From NCBI GenBank assembly GCA_930367205.1, contig OV884011.1, positions 144,271,937 to 144,335,936 of the forward strand: a DNA stretch of 64,000 bases, written 5' to 3'. The position numbers and the translations under genes were made by a program. Source of the DNA: Acanthosoma haemorrhoidale (lineage: Eukaryota; Arthropoda; Insecta; Hemiptera; Acanthosomatidae). Under the pieces are notes generated by a model. That model saw nothing but the letters and a program-made list of their open reading frames with translations. It was not told the origin of the DNA and ran no database searches. Of this stretch, positions 22,578 to 36,500 are shown in pieces (within the stretch, counting starts at the first letter, position 1; each line of letters starts with the position of its first letter).

Positions 22578-25500
22578 GTAGCTATTTTTCAGCTAGGAAG
22601 AGGCCCTAATTGCTCCCTACTAAGGGCTAGGCAAACTGCCCTGAGCACTCTCTCAGTCTCACGCCCTTCGTCTTCGGGAGAGTTATCTTTTAACGGTCTC
22701 TCTTAACGTACAGACGTTTTCCGTTTCCTGTGCCGTTTAACCTATCCTAAAATGAACATTGTTTTTAGAAATCAATAATGCTGGTTTTCGTGAGAAATCA
22801 AAGTAATTTAAAAAGATTTATTATATTAGCTGTTTCATTATATCATTATTATTTTCATTAAAAACATAATCAGTCCATTACGATAATTCATACATGAACT
22901 TTTGTTTACACAATATAGTTAAAAAGAATAGGTCTTTTTTCCATCACAATGCAACATTTATGTACATGTCGAATTTTTTTGACAGTAGTTTCCGATAGCA
23001 ACATTTTTCAGGTAAAAATGAAAAGCAAATTAACCCGGAAATTTTTGATTTGGTAGTGTATTAAATAGAATCAACGACAATTAACGGTCGTACAACAAGA
23101 CGACGAGTCTACTTTTGCTTAATTTTAGCTAATTAAAATGTACTAAATTAAAAATGTTTATTGGAATGCATATGATTCCGTGTTTCATTTATGCTGATTT
23201 TGCTTTACCGTGCATAAATATATTTTGTCTTATACTAGGAAAACTATTATAACAGCCGGCTTTTTGGACCAAAAGTGTCAAATCCACTACTTTTTGGGTG
23301 CCTATACATACAATGAACATATTTAAATAAATTATTAAGAAAATGCTCTAACAAATTAACATACCTAAAATTTCAAAAATGATTGCCAGCACAGGTGATC
23401 AAGATGCCTGCCACATTTGTACAAACTTTGATTTTTTCATTGGACGTTTTGGTATTTCTCAGATTTTTTTTTTTTTATTTCATCCACAAAATTTCTTGTG
23501 GATTGACTAAATCCCGATAAACCATTAATCGATCTTACTTATGTGTCGTTATACTAATCAGGTAACCTGTCTTAATACAGTTTCAAAAACACGTTTCACT
23601 TTCTTTGGGTTAGTTCCGATAGATTTTAAAATGCTGTTACCTTGTGAGGAAAGGAGCTAGAATACCATCGAGAGAAGGAGAAATAGACGAATTTGTATTG
23701 ATAATTGACTAGATTTTTTTGTCTTTAACTGATGGTTAACACAGCTATGGGGCAGTGGATACGCATTCAAATGTACGTTTTTGGAATTATTTGTTTTTTC
23801 GCTTTATATTTCCAAACCATATTTGGTTGTAAGCCAATATTATTATAATAATAAAACTCTGAAAAAAAAATAATAACCTTAAAATTGTGTCAACTATTGT
23901 GAAATGAACACTTTATTAAATGTTACAAATTAGAACAATTTAAAATGTTTCAGTAATATATATTTTTTCTCTTTTATTAATTAAAATTAATTTTTTTATC
24001 TCTTTTTTATTTCTATAATAAAATCTTGAATAGCATTTACAATTTTATTTCTACTGAAAAACTAAACGGAGCCAAATTCTTTTCTTTTAAAACCTATGAG
24101 TTATGTTTATTGCTAGACGCTGCTGGTTTCTTTATTTATGAGCTACGCTAACTTGCCGTGGCGGTACAGCTGCTGACTGAGAAACAGCCGATTATTTCTT
24201 ATATCTAACTAATCCTTCGCTTTGAACTGTTGGACGCCATAAATTCAAATTCTAGCCTTAATTGCTGAATGCTAGAAGCAACTGTTTAGGAACTACCTTT
24301 GTGTGCTAATTACAAAACGTTTCCTTGGCACCTTCTTTTGTTTTTTTTAATCGGTTCGTATAGTTAAATTTGTATCGGTTAAACAATTGCAGTTTTTTTT
24401 TTGTACAATAAGCAGCTTCTCAATTTTTATAAATAATTATACTGAAATACTTTCCTAGATTGCAAGAGCACGAATGGGAAACGCGTTCTACAGACTAATT
24501 GTGTTGAAGCTGTGCATTTAGAATATAATATTTCCGGTCGGAGACGGAGCTCTTCTACCTGATAGCTCCTTGTATGAATGTTGGTTGGTATAACATGAAT
24601 CTTTACACAAGTATGAATGAATTCCAGGATCCTAATTAATAGTGTACAAGCAAATTGTAATTTTTCAAATAAAGATCTTAAATATAAATATAGAAAAAAA
24701 TCTTTGTTCTTAGGCTATGTCCTCTATGCATGCTAACAATGAACAAATAAATACAGGTCTAGCCAACACAAAATAAACGGTTTATCACATAAGGAGAGAA
24801 AATAAATAAATGAAAAGTTATAAGGTTTACTTCAATTTAAAAATTACCATTCGTGAATTTGTTTGAACATAAAATAAGAAAAAATATAATACACAATCAA
24901 ATTAAAAGTAAGAAGAAGTAGAGAGACAAATAACAGTAAAAGAATTAAATACATAAATATTACTGGTTACTATTTTAAAGAGAAAGTTCATCAACAAAAA
25001 AGTAAAATGGTAGTAATCGTATATAGTTTAAAAAAATAATTAAACAAGATAATTATAATATGTTGTTAAATAAAATGCATTGATCCTAGTCTAGTGAGCG
25101 TCTGTCTGAATTGTAACGTGTTGGAATAGAAGGGTTTACACCTTAAGTACCTAAGGATGACGTATCTAGGACGGAAAATAACGCATACGGCCTTACTTGT
25201 AATATAAGCTTTACAACTCACAAATCAACAAAAATGAGACAAAATAGATAGCCAAGAGCAGAAGAAAAAGAGGTTGTCATGGCAAAGAAACGGAAGATAA
25301 GGGAACGACAGATGATAGCCGGAACCAAGAAAATTGAAAAGACATGCCTTTTAATCTTCTTATATATAAAACGAATATGTGTGTGTGGGTTCCCTTAAAC
25401 TTTTTAATCCGGTACATATATATAACTTTTACCCACTGCACAAAGATACACTGCATTAACTAATAATGTATATTATAATGTAACAATACCATTGGCCTCC

Positions 25501-26888
25501 TGACTTTGGTTTTTTCAGATCTTATTCTCCATTCACCCCTTGGTCAGTCATCAATTATATTTATAGGATGTTTGCTATTCATATTAATGTTAGCTCCGAC
25601 CAGTATATTGTGTTTGATTAATCTAATTAATCTAAATTTCAAGTTAACGGTAATACTCTAATTTCACGTAGAAGGACTAAGATTTTAGCGACTAATATTT
25701 GAGAAAGAAAATGGCCGATCCTTATGTTTCCAAAATTGCCTTCCAAGAAAAAATAGCTTTATAGGGACCCCTCACTTTCACAGTCATATATCATCCCACG
25801 CAATTTATTGCTTAGTCGTTCCATTTGACAGAGATTACTTGAGCATTAGCTTCCTTTTGGGATAAATCCTGTTCCTCTATAGATTAGTTGTCTACTTTTC
25901 CGCTATTTAAACCTACATTGCGGTGCCTTGATGAGTTTTTTATCGATGTATGTTAATAAATAATGTAAACATAAAGCAGATACTTTTTATATTTATCAAT
26001 CTTGATAAATATTCTGCTCTGGAACTGCGGTTTGTTTCTTCAATCAGTCGTGTCTTCAGATAACCTATACTATTGCATAACATTATTGTTATGTGTGATG
26101 GGTAATTATGTGTGATCGGACATGAATTCATTAAAATTTATCAAAAAGAACTAAATTAATATTGTACCAAAATGGTAATTGAAAGTTGATAAACATTTTG
26201 GCTCGCGTTATTATTTCTAAATGTCAGATGTCTTAATGGTGTGAAATTAACAATGTTTTAGAAATTAGGTACTTTTGAAATAGTTTGAGAATTGATTTAG
26301 GCGAATGTGCTTACAGTTTACTAATTAATACTATACATGTAAATACAAAGCTTAAAACATATTACACTACAACATGGAAGGAAAACTCTTCCAAAAGCAA
26401 TTATCGAATGTATTGTGTAGTATACATATTGTATACATTTAGTTATTATAAACGTTATCAAAGGAATCAGAAAACAACCAAACCAAAAAAGGTCATTTGA
26501 AAAGTAATATATATACTTTCTAAGTCAACTGTCATCGCGTCACGTTACCAAGAATTAAATATTTGTAAGTAAATAAATGCTTCTTTATTTTTCTGATTCT
26601 ATCGCCCACGCGTTAAAGTTAATTATTTTAGTCAAAAATGTAACTATGACATAATTTTTATGGCAATGGCCATTTATTAAGGACATGATTTCTGTGGACT
26701 TTGGTCGTGATTATAAGGGTATATTTCAATGAGCAGGCATGTTACAGACCTGAAAATCGTTAAACAGATTATTTTTGAAAAATAAATAAACACATATAAC
26801 CAATACATATCGCTTATTACATTAAAACACCAGCCAGAAAGTTATATTTTGTATAGTTTAAGCAAAAAAAACTTATTTTCTCCATTGC

Positions 26889-27275
26889 TTAGAGCATTAT
26901 AATAGATGCAATGTCAAGCAACAAATGTGAAGCACCGTATTCAGTGTCATCTGCAGTTTTATTAAAACCATCAAAACCTATAATTAATCTAAGTTTATTA
27001 CTATTGATGTTTGACGATGAGGCTAGATGCACAAATATAAAATTCATCATCTTCCAAGGAAGCATCAACACAAGAAACCTTCCACCCAACCCAGATTCTA
27101 TTCACTGCATAACCATAGTGTGGTTTAAATACACAACGTTCACTAGACATTGTGCTTTGGTAGTGCTAAATACTAAATCCGCCACGTTGGCAGATGTTTC
27201 CCCTGATATACCGAAGGTACCTTTAGTCAAGTGGTTATCAAACTGCCTAACAAGGTTGTTAGGCCCGAGTTAATG
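26889..27275 (-). other. Possible decayed coding region, open on both strands
   Basis: The minus strand is open for about 59 codons, then a single TGA, then about 66 more codons to 26889; the plus strand carries a 120-codon ATG frame over the same bases (26911-27273). The minus reading has a balanced composition (TKGTFGISGETSANVADLVF). No family is recognised on either strand. A pseudogene or transposon remnant with one in-frame stop is possible; so is chance. Confidence 0.2.
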
Positions 27276-28119
27276 AGACACCTTAACCAATAACCGCTCT
27301 AATGGTAGCCTCTATAATTCAAGGATGATTCATCTAGCCCCCTCTCCAGTGACTTTTCCCCTGAAATGAATAGCTGGTGGGTGGTTCTATCGATATTTAC
27401 AACTTGATATTCAGTTTATAGTTTAGTTAGCTGTGATTTGTAAATGCATAGAAGAGTTTGTGGAAAATTCGGCTTCAGTATAGTTGTGATGATAAGGGTA
27501 GCACTCACTCGTTTTTATATACTATGCATGTCTGCATCAGGTCCTAGTGCAAGTTGACAAGAGGTGTTTAATGCTTTTAAACTGTGGATGGAAACTGTTG
27601 AAAATTGCTGAGTTCCCCGATATGTCTCAAACAGTCCCCTGACAGTTACGCATATATTCATAGTATGTTGAAACATTGTACATTAATAAATTTGATGAAA
27701 CCCTATCAACTTTCATTTCTCAACCTAAACAGTTTTCCCAACAAACTCCCCAATCATCTTTATAATTTTACAATCGAAATTTTTATTAATAATATTTTAT
27801 AAAACTATAAAATGACATTAGTTTCAAAAGACCTTAAAAATATAACTTTCCAGACGAAAAAATTATACCTTGTGTTTCAAGACAGTACGAAACTCCTACC
27901 GAACCCTAGCAGTACTCCAGCATCTCCTGTCTTATGTTTATGATAACATAAACATGGCATTGTATATAATACTTCGTACACAAGGCGTGCTTGAAGGATT
28001 TGAGTAAACACCATGTCGCCCACCAATACTGTATGCTATCGAAGAATTTTTGTTATACTCATGGAAAACCCCAAGATAAATGTGCTTTGATGGACCAAAA
28101 ATGACACCCTGATTATTTA

Positions 28120-28539
28120 CTATTCTTTAGTAATGTACTTTTTTAGAAAAATGAAACATTTTTTGAAATGTGTGAAACATAAAATAAAAGCATTTGTCTT
28201 TATGGAAAAAAAAGTTAATATATTTACTGAAAAAAACGAATTTAAGGCAAATATGAAAAACAAATTGTGAAGGTAAATACGTTTAAGTAGTGTTATGCAA
28301 ACTAGGAAGTCAATGCCCGTAAATATGGTGTCTTTGAAAAGGGCTTCAGAGATTATTTTAAATATACCACACGCTCTACCGTACCATCTACTCCTCCTCA
28401 CTCTCAGGAGACTCTTTTCAGAACATAATTTGAATATACGAAGAAATACCCTAAAGAAACCGAACTGATGTTGTATGTGGCAGAGTTTTTGTAGCACTAG
28501 GTTTTGGCGGTAGGACCGTGTAAAGCAACTTTTCACCAA
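28120..28539 (-). other. Unassigned 139-codon open frame
   Basis: Long for this AT-rich region, but the start is TTG, the translation is rich in Phe, Leu, Ile and Lys as expected from AT-rich DNA, and no domain is recognised. It ends just upstream of the mariner relic on the other strand. Confidence 0.12.
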
Positions 28540-28627
28540 TCAATTTTTTAAGAGCCGTCACTGGAGAAGATTCCTTTCTGTGTTAATTTATTTGTGATAG
28601 TTGTTTTGTGCGTTCGTCGTTTTTGTT

Positions 28628-29030
28628 ATGGCTTATTTTCGTAAACAGCATGTGGCCTTGAAGTTTAGCTTCCTGCTCGGGAAAACTCCCCCAGAAGTTA
28701 AATACTGACTACAATAATGATGCTATGGGGAAAACTCCAGCATCTGAGTAGTTTTCCCGTTTTAAAGCGGGTGAAATGTCAACTAATGATCAACCTCGAT
28801 TTGGACGTCCTTCGACAGTCCGAACAAACGAAAATGTCGAAAAAATTAGCGTAATCGTCATGGAAGATCGTCGACGGATCATCGAAGAAGTTGTGGAGAA
28901 AAATTGAGTGACTTGAAGTTCAGTACAGGGAATTTTTAGTTAAGATTTGGGCAGCCACGACAACGCTTCCGCCCTTTCTGTTCACTGCTTTTTGGCCAAA
29001 AATGGCATGACCACTGGGCCCCATCCTCCC
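28628..29030 (+). pseudogene. Decayed mariner transposase
   Basis: From the ATG at 28628 the translation begins MAYFRKQHVALKFSFLLGKT, the usual N-terminal start of a mariner helix-turn-helix domain. After stops come FSRFKAGEMSTNDQPRFGRP and STVRTNENVEKI, matching the second DNA-binding part and the GRP linker. An internal deletion then joins to DNASALSVHCFLAKNGMTTG, the region around the second catalytic aspartate, followed by PHPPYY. The first catalytic aspartate and the C-terminus are lost. Terminal inverted repeats were not identified. It cannot encode an active enzyme. Confidence 0.8.
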
Positions 29031-29074
29031 TATTATTTAAACTAAAAGACCGTTATTATTTGTTTATTTAGAGC

Positions 29075-29106
29075 CTGATAATGAAAAAGATTGTGTTTCG
29101 AAACGC
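29075..29106 (+). other. CTGATAATGA-hairpin-CGAAACGC motif (retroelement 3' signature)
   Basis: CTGATAATGA is followed by a GAAA/TTTC stem and then CGAAACGC, with an AATAAA-rich stretch soon after. The layout recalls a hammerhead core (CUGAnGA, stem, GAAA) but has extra and changed bases. Related copies are at 41906 and 58593. Confidence 0.4.
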
Positions 29107-32100
29107 ATAGCAGGTTTGAATAAAAAAAATAAAGATGGGAAGCTCAAAATTTTTATTTGTTTATTTATTAAAATATACAAAAACTTGTCTTTTACAATAG
29201 GAACATAATCATTAAATAATTAATCAAAAATAAATAAAAATGTGTTAAGTAAAATAAGGTGGCTTGAAGATACTAGGTTTATACTCCTAGGCCGATTAGG
29301 CAACCGACGTTACCTTACAGTTATTTTCATAAAGTTTAATATTCAAAAAATATGTCTAAAAATATCAATCGAACTACGGACCTATATCCAAGGGCTAAGA
29401 TAATAATATGGAAGAATGGAAGTTTTCAATGATTCAATTCAGAGTTATAATGGAAAAGCCAAACTTCATAACAACTTTTGGAAAGAATTAAGGAAATTGA
29501 AGAATTGGCATTCAACTTTTCTTTCAAGAACCGATAATTTTCATCATCACTATTATCAATCATACTGTTATTGAATATCTTTGATATTGATTTTGTGAAA
29601 TTTGCTACCAAGGATCTTTCAACTTTGCCTTAAAAAAATGACGGTGAGGGGGGCGTGCAAAAGCTTACTGCCGGAAATGGTATGTAATGTATTGTACCAA
29701 AAAAATGTTATCTTGAGTCCATCGGTATTTCATAATCGTTTTTATCTATCATTGTTAAAAATCTTATTCATTACTTGTTTTTATTCCTGTTTAAATAATA
29801 ATTAATAAATAGAACCACATTCTAAATATATTCTTCAATAAAAAAAAATAGATGTTTTATTCATTCAATTACATATCTGATCAAATTAGTTCAAGAAATT
29901 CATTTTTTGCCAGCTACAACGATCGTGATCATAAGTAAAGTAGTTTATTCGTGATTAGGAAATTGTCTTTGTTCGAGGCATACTAATATCTTTTTTTTAC
30001 TCCATAAATCTTTTTTTGTTCAGGATATTTTTTCTTTGGATGATTAAGTGAAAAAAAATCCGTTATTTTTAGGGGGGTTGTTTTGGTAGTTGCCAATTTT
30101 CTTTTCATCGTTTAAATTTTCTTTTGAAAATTTATTTTATAAATTATACTCCTTGTAATGATTATTATGCCTGTTGGTGGATTTTTTAAAATAAAAATGC
30201 ATTAAGTGGATCATGGAGATCATGATGACAAAGATTCGTCACCGAGTTAGAAAATGTCCTAAATAAACTTCAGAATAGTGAAGTCCTTTATTTTTTCTAG
30301 ATCTGATTTATGTGTATCTTGCCCACGCACTTCTTCAAATGTATTTTCACAGGCCTTAGTCTTATGTAAATGCACGGTGTTGTTTGCATCAAAAGTATGC
30401 TATTTCAGTTTCTCGCAAACATGTACACTTCGCTAAGGAGGTATCACTCCAATTTAAAGGAAAAAAAAAACAAAAAAAAAACAAGACGGCTCCACATTCC
30501 CATGAGATATTGAGACAAGGATCGTAAGATTTTTCTTGAAAGTCAGCCCTGCTCTGACGCCTCGCCCGTTAGGAACACGGTATTTCAAAATGGGACAATT
30601 ATTGATGCAAATGGGATCCCACATTCCAAAATTGAATGAGCGTGTGTCATATTGTATATGTCTGAATATTATGAGATCATTTATATATATATACATATAT
30701 TTTTTTATGTCACCATGATAAGATAAATTAACCTGGTTGGTTCAGGAACTGCTTTTTACACGTTATCATACTTCATCATGTCACGAGAATACATTTATTT
30801 TTTCAAATATCTCAGTGACCGAAATATCTGATTAAATTGACTTAATCTCTAATATGAGATATGTAGAAAAACGAATCTACGAACACTGTATCGAATTTGT
30901 AATGCTAAGCTTAAAAATAAATAAACGAATCTTCGAAGGCAGATTCAAATAAAAGGAGACAATTCATTTTTGTTATCGTCATAATCACATTTACTTACTC
31001 TTGTTTTCTTCCTACGTAAAATATTAAATCCATACATTTGTGTTTAAATATACAAAGCTTTACACACAATAAACATCTTTATAAAGTAATCGGATGGAAG
31101 CAGAAATAACACTATCGGCCGTTGTTCTGCCAGGCAAAGACTAAGGCATCAGTTAATAGAATCGTGATAACAATAATGATATGTAATAACCATCTTTTAA
31201 AAATAATAACAGTAGAGAAATCATTTGGGGTCCTAAAATTATTCATAAGCCAAAAAATATGAGTTGTTAAAATATTATAACGCCATTGAGCCGTTGCAGT
31301 AGATGAGTTTAGTATGCAAATAAATAGATAAAAATCTTTCCACTTTTCCCGTTCGGTGTACTCTCAATAATCCGAAACATGTCACACGATTACCAAATGC
31401 ACTTAATTAATTAAACTTCACAGCGATAATTACAAAGCAGTTTTATTTGTATCAAGTTTATTTTAGTAATCTTAAGTGATTACTTTGGATTTATTTTGAG
31501 CAGTCTTCCAAAAAGTATAAAACAATAAGGTCAGTTCGTTTACAGCATGGTTGTTCAACTCTCTTTAACCCACGTTCCCTTCTTGTATGATTCACATTCA
31601 TTAGCGAATTTCCATGAAATTCTTCCAAAATCGTATTTCCTTCCAAAATGTACTTGTAAAGAAAAGAAAAAGAAAACGGAAAAAATATGTTTTTCCCAGC
31701 ATGGTTTGGTGAACATTTTATTTGATTTTTTTCGGTTCCACTTCCTGCTGGTTTATTATACTGGAGTCAGATCTTGAAAAGAACTCCTAAAGTAAAAAAA
31801 TCCAGTAAACGCCTTTCCAAAATATCAAAACCACTATGCAGGATGCTACAAATATCCAAAAAGTTAAGAATGTGAGCTGAAAGCTCGGTGTTGTTTGCCG
31901 TCATTTTTATCCCGTTCGACTGGTGTTGAGGGTTTCATAAAAACGTCGGACCACTGAACACTAGAAAATCGCGAACGGATTATCAAGATTGGACCGAATA
32001 CATAATTCACACTTAAGCACTTTTTATAGTGACACTAAGGAATCGGAAAGCACACAAAAAAGGGAGTAACTGACCAGAACAACCCCAGTAAGTGCGAATG

Positions 32101-33015
32101 AAACGATAATATATTCTGTATCACATGTTTGCCGATATTAAATCATAAATAAAAGACTACAGCTGGCTACTATCTGACAGGATTTAGCTAAACCACTGAA
32201 ATAGCACTCGCTGCAGGCTTCAACATGCTACTGTTTTAATTAGTACTAGACTTAATTAAACATGTGAACCAGCCAGTTCAATTTATTGCCATCCCCTGTG
32301 AATAAACTGGCCCTTTTTAATTACACTTGTTTTCTTTAGATTTAAATTAGTCCACGCTACTTATAAACATTCTCCTGATTTAAATTAAGTGATATTTTAA
32401 AACGAAAAATATTATGGCTTGTTTGCTTTAGCTAGCTTAGAAGGGAAACTTTAATGCCACTCACTAATTACTATTAAAACAAAGTTAAACTTCATTATTT
32501 TTTATGTTCATTGCCCTTCTATACCTTAAGTATCATATGTCGGCAGTTTGTCACTTAAATATTTTCATTGAGAATATTTTACTACCGTGGTACTATCGAT
32601 ATAACATACAGGTATATTGGTAGGATGTTCTTGTAATTGTGATTAAGACATATTGCGACAGGACACGAGATGAAGTTTCCAAAACGGTTGTCATTCGAAA
32701 ATAAAGTTGTAGAGTGTAAAAACAGTTGAGTATGTAATTTCCCTAAAAGCGTCTAGGCCTATGAAGATATCCGTATCTATTTCAAAAGGAATGCCGTTTA
32801 GTAAGATTCAAAAAATACTTTTAGGTCACTGCTCTCTTACTCCCTTCTTTCATTCATCACCCCATTTGGCAAATATTTATAATACATTTTAGAAGAATAA
32901 TAAAAATTTCACCCAAATTACAGCTTCTCGAAATGAATTTATTATGAAATTTGGCCCATCGTCTAAAACGAAAAGCATTCAGATGTATAAATAATGATTT
33001 TTCCCTCTTTTTTTT
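29107..33015. other. AT-rich intergenic or intronic DNA
   Basis: No gene supported. The small ORFs at 29426-29611, 29602-29805, 30454-30718 and 31547-31777 overlap one another or have background composition and no motifs. Confidence 0.5.
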
Positions 33016-33573
33016 TTATATATATAACATTTTTATTGTGATAAAATTACAATCCGCTTTCTTGGAGGATAAGTGATTGTGATAAATGTTCTCATTCATG
33101 ACATACTTACAATTTTCATTCACTCGCTCATCCACAGAGTATTTACAAACAGCCGAGATACCTCACGAATCCACATGGTTGTCACCTCCCTCGCATGCGA
33201 AAGAGGAAGCGAAGTATTGTAAAGTCCTCCACCCACCTCCGTCATCCGCGTCACTGGATACGAGCCAGTGGAGGCTGACCGAGAGCGCGAGAGCCACAGA
33301 CGCTCAGGACATGATTGGAGAAACTGGGAATTTTTAGGACTCCTATTGTCACCTATTCATAACAGGTCACGAGGCCACTACCGCTTTAAGCTCAGAGGAG
33401 GATTGTAGGGATGAATGGCAGAGTGTGATGACTGTGCTAGGGGATTAGCATATATTCAGTTGGATAGGTTTCGATGGAATTTCATGAACTAGAAAGGGAT
33501 GAGCTCAAAAACATAGGGCATATTAAGATCGTTAGGAAGGGTTTTGTTGTAGACGTAATTAGGGGCATTTGTT
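33016..33573 (-). mobile_element. LINE family A, copy 2 (5'-truncated)
   Basis: On the minus strand this copy holds the last part of ORF2 (FMKFH near 33480, then a tail reading to RDLL with internal stops) and the shared GC-rich 3' region ending GATTGTAATTTT, CACAATAAAA and a TATATATA plus A-rich tail. The ORF2 part matches the copies at 5735 and 52035. Truncation occurs near 33573. Confidence 0.85.
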
Positions 33574-36500
33574 CCCTATTATCGCCGATATCGAACGCGA
33601 GGTTATTTTTCTGTCCTATGTCAACTGTGAAAATGCATATTTTCACGCGGTCACTTAACCGGTTTAGTTTCGCATAATCAGAAACCTCTCCTGTGCACTT
33701 GTTATTGTATTTATTTATTTATTTTTGAAATGAGCGTAGGACATTACACAGCTCATAGGAGTTGACTAATGAGCCTTGCCCAGATATTATATTCGCTCGC
33801 ATGTGTGCCCCGGTTTATTATAAATTTAGATGACAGCTTAAATATGAGCTCTTTAATCCGAGACCTGCACGGGAGAGTCACAACATTTCTCCCACTAATG
33901 AGCTGTGAACGTGAGTCGGTATGAGCAACTAGGCTCTTCACAACTCACTTACATCATCTTGCCTTGTCAGGTCTTTTGTCGTTGGTAGAAGGAGCTGCTC
34001 GTGAGCGAAGACTCGTAGCATACAATTCAATGTAAGACCTAGCACTTTTTAATTTATTTAACGCTTCGCTTATTTTTGTCGTAAATTAGGCACAGATCAT
34101 TATAGATTCATATATTGGCGTTAAGAGCTTATAGTTTTTAAGTCTGTGTGTAGTTTCCTGGGAGAGCCTAAGGTAATGTCCCAAAAACCTTCAAGAAATA
34201 TGCAAACAGTTGGGGTCGAGTGGAGGTCCTAAGAAAATAGTTATATTTAGTAAATATATTCATTTCATCTGCTTTAGAAAATTCATTCCTTACAAAAATA
34301 AGCAACGTGAAATACCTCAGTGGGTGAAACAAATCTGTCATTTAAATAACAATAAAGTTAGTGAGACTGGTGGTGGTAATAATTAGTATGTGGTAGTAAT
34401 AATTTGTTACTTGCTTAATGCTGCTGAACTAATTGGATTCATTTTAATTCGTAAGCATAGGTAACCTAAAAAAAATATAATAAAATACCCAGATTAACTC
34501 TATAACGTGGCAATTGCGTTGCAATCAGGCTGCTTGTTTCATGTATAATCGTTCTGAATCAAAGGATTGGGTGTGATGGATTCAATATTTCACTTGGTTA
34601 TAAATATTCACTTAGTTATAATTTGAAACAAATATAAATAAAATTATTAATAATTAAGCGGAAAATGTGTATATATAAAGTAGTTAGCTGAACCAAATTA
34701 AAGACGAATAAGACGTGACATCTTCTGACCATCCACGTATAAAACAAATTAAGATTTTACAAGCAACTATTTATTACAATTAGTTATTATCTAAAATATG
34801 TCTATTGTAGGAAAGTAAGTATTTAGTTATTTGAGAGATGTACAATGCACTTTTGATATTTTTATTTAATGTTTACTGTATTTATTATTAAAAAATATCA
34901 CCATTTGAATTTGTTTATACTTTTTCTAGGCGCACTTGAACAAATCCATTTTGAAATTTTAGCGTACCATTCTATCAATATATGCAATTGAATTCCATAA
35001 CTACTATAACAAACTTTGCTTGATAAATTAGAATTGAAATTTGTGGCTAGTAAAATATATTAGGAGAGATTTCATAGGCTGCATGGCAACGAGTTATTGC
35101 ATACATTGGTAAATAATAAACAGTAAGAATAACTTTGGCTCCTAAAAACTGAAGCGAAAAAATAATACATCATAGAAATAAAAAATAATAATTTGCATTC
35201 AAAACAAAAATAAAGCGAAAGTGTGTATACCTAGATATGTTAGTTATACTTTTGAAAGTTTAACATTACAACTATTATAATTCTCAATGATATAACCCTT
35301 AAATACACGTCAATCGTCATCCTTCATGTCAACCTTCACGCTCCTCAGTCTATGAGAACTATTTATTGTTTATAGCACTCAGGAAAATAAAAATAACATT
35401 GTGAATAGACTAAAATATCCTAACTCTAAAATACATCCCACCATCAGAAAAAAAAACTTATTTGTTAGAAGAAAGGAGTAGTGAGTGAAAAAAAAAAATG
35501 CAAAAAGTAAGAAAATTATTCACCCCCCGGAGAGTTGAGTTTGTGGCCAAGTCGAATAAGAAGTAGTTGCCCTATTGTTACCGGGGGTAGGGTTTTCCTT
35601 CCCAGTTTCTTCATAGCGGCTTAGGTTATCGTGGTTGTGGACAATGAATAAGTTGGAAAACATTTGCAGAGGAGGCTCAATTGTTGCCAGGTAAGTCTCA
35701 GAAGTAGAGAAGTCTTCCAGAAAATGTTGTGCCCAGTTTCTCAAGGGAACGCGTTAAAGAAGTATCTATACTTCTTGTTTTTAGTTTATTTTATTCAAAT
35801 TCTCTTCTTGTGCACTAGCCAAATTAGAGCTAACGGTAGGTAGGCCTTGCTGGTCCACAGTACTGTGTTGCGTTCACATCCTCGTGTCAGTCTCTGTTTA
35901 CTCCTCGGCGCAATCTGTTAGAGTAATGCACTCAAGCAAACAGGTCAAATGCCTTGGCACCCGGATATCATCTCACAAAGCTCGCTGATGTTTCGGGTTT
36001 GACTGCGGTGTACTTAGTTCAAACAGTAACGGAATTTCTCCATGACTTTGATCATCTTTGATCAATTTTTTAATTTCAATAATTATAATGGTGTCTCATA
36101 TTTATTTATTTATTAAGCTGCTTTTAACTATTCAGTGCTGATTTTTAACCATTGGTCCTGGGATAGTAGTGAAATAGAACCAGTAAATTACGTGTTGAAA
36201 GTTTAAAACGCTTGATGATTACTAAATATAATTTTAACCAAACTGATAAGGAATTTTTTTAAACGTTATACAATTGTTAAAAATTAAAAAACAAATTATG
36301 ATGGAATATACCTACTCTTCATAAATATATACAATAAAAATACGACTTATAAATGTACATTTTTTACTTTTGTACTCTTTTTTTTATAATAACCATTTTG
36401 TTCTCCTGCTAAATTTGATTTCTTATTATTAGAATTTTAAAATCGTAATTTTCTACCAATATCAAATGTGTTTTATAAAGTCATGTTCAAAGTCTATTAC

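Larger units (their letters stand above)
20766..28119. other. Long AT-rich stretch, one exon candidate, no firm gene
   Basis: Holds the exon candidate at 22481-22577 and the two-strand open region at 26889-27275. The small ORFs at 25940-26131, 26285-26500 and 27605-27802 have background composition and no motifs. No RNA gene was recognised. Confidence 0.45.

Noticed and set aside
28120..28539. The 139-codon minus-strand frame as a membrane protein gene
   Set aside because: TTG start, composition as expected from AT-rich DNA, no hydrophobic helix pattern beyond composition and no splice context.
35520..35744. 75-codon minus-strand frame as an exon
   Set aside because: No ATG, no homology, and an equally plausible plus-strand frame with a GTAAGT donor-like site overlaps it.
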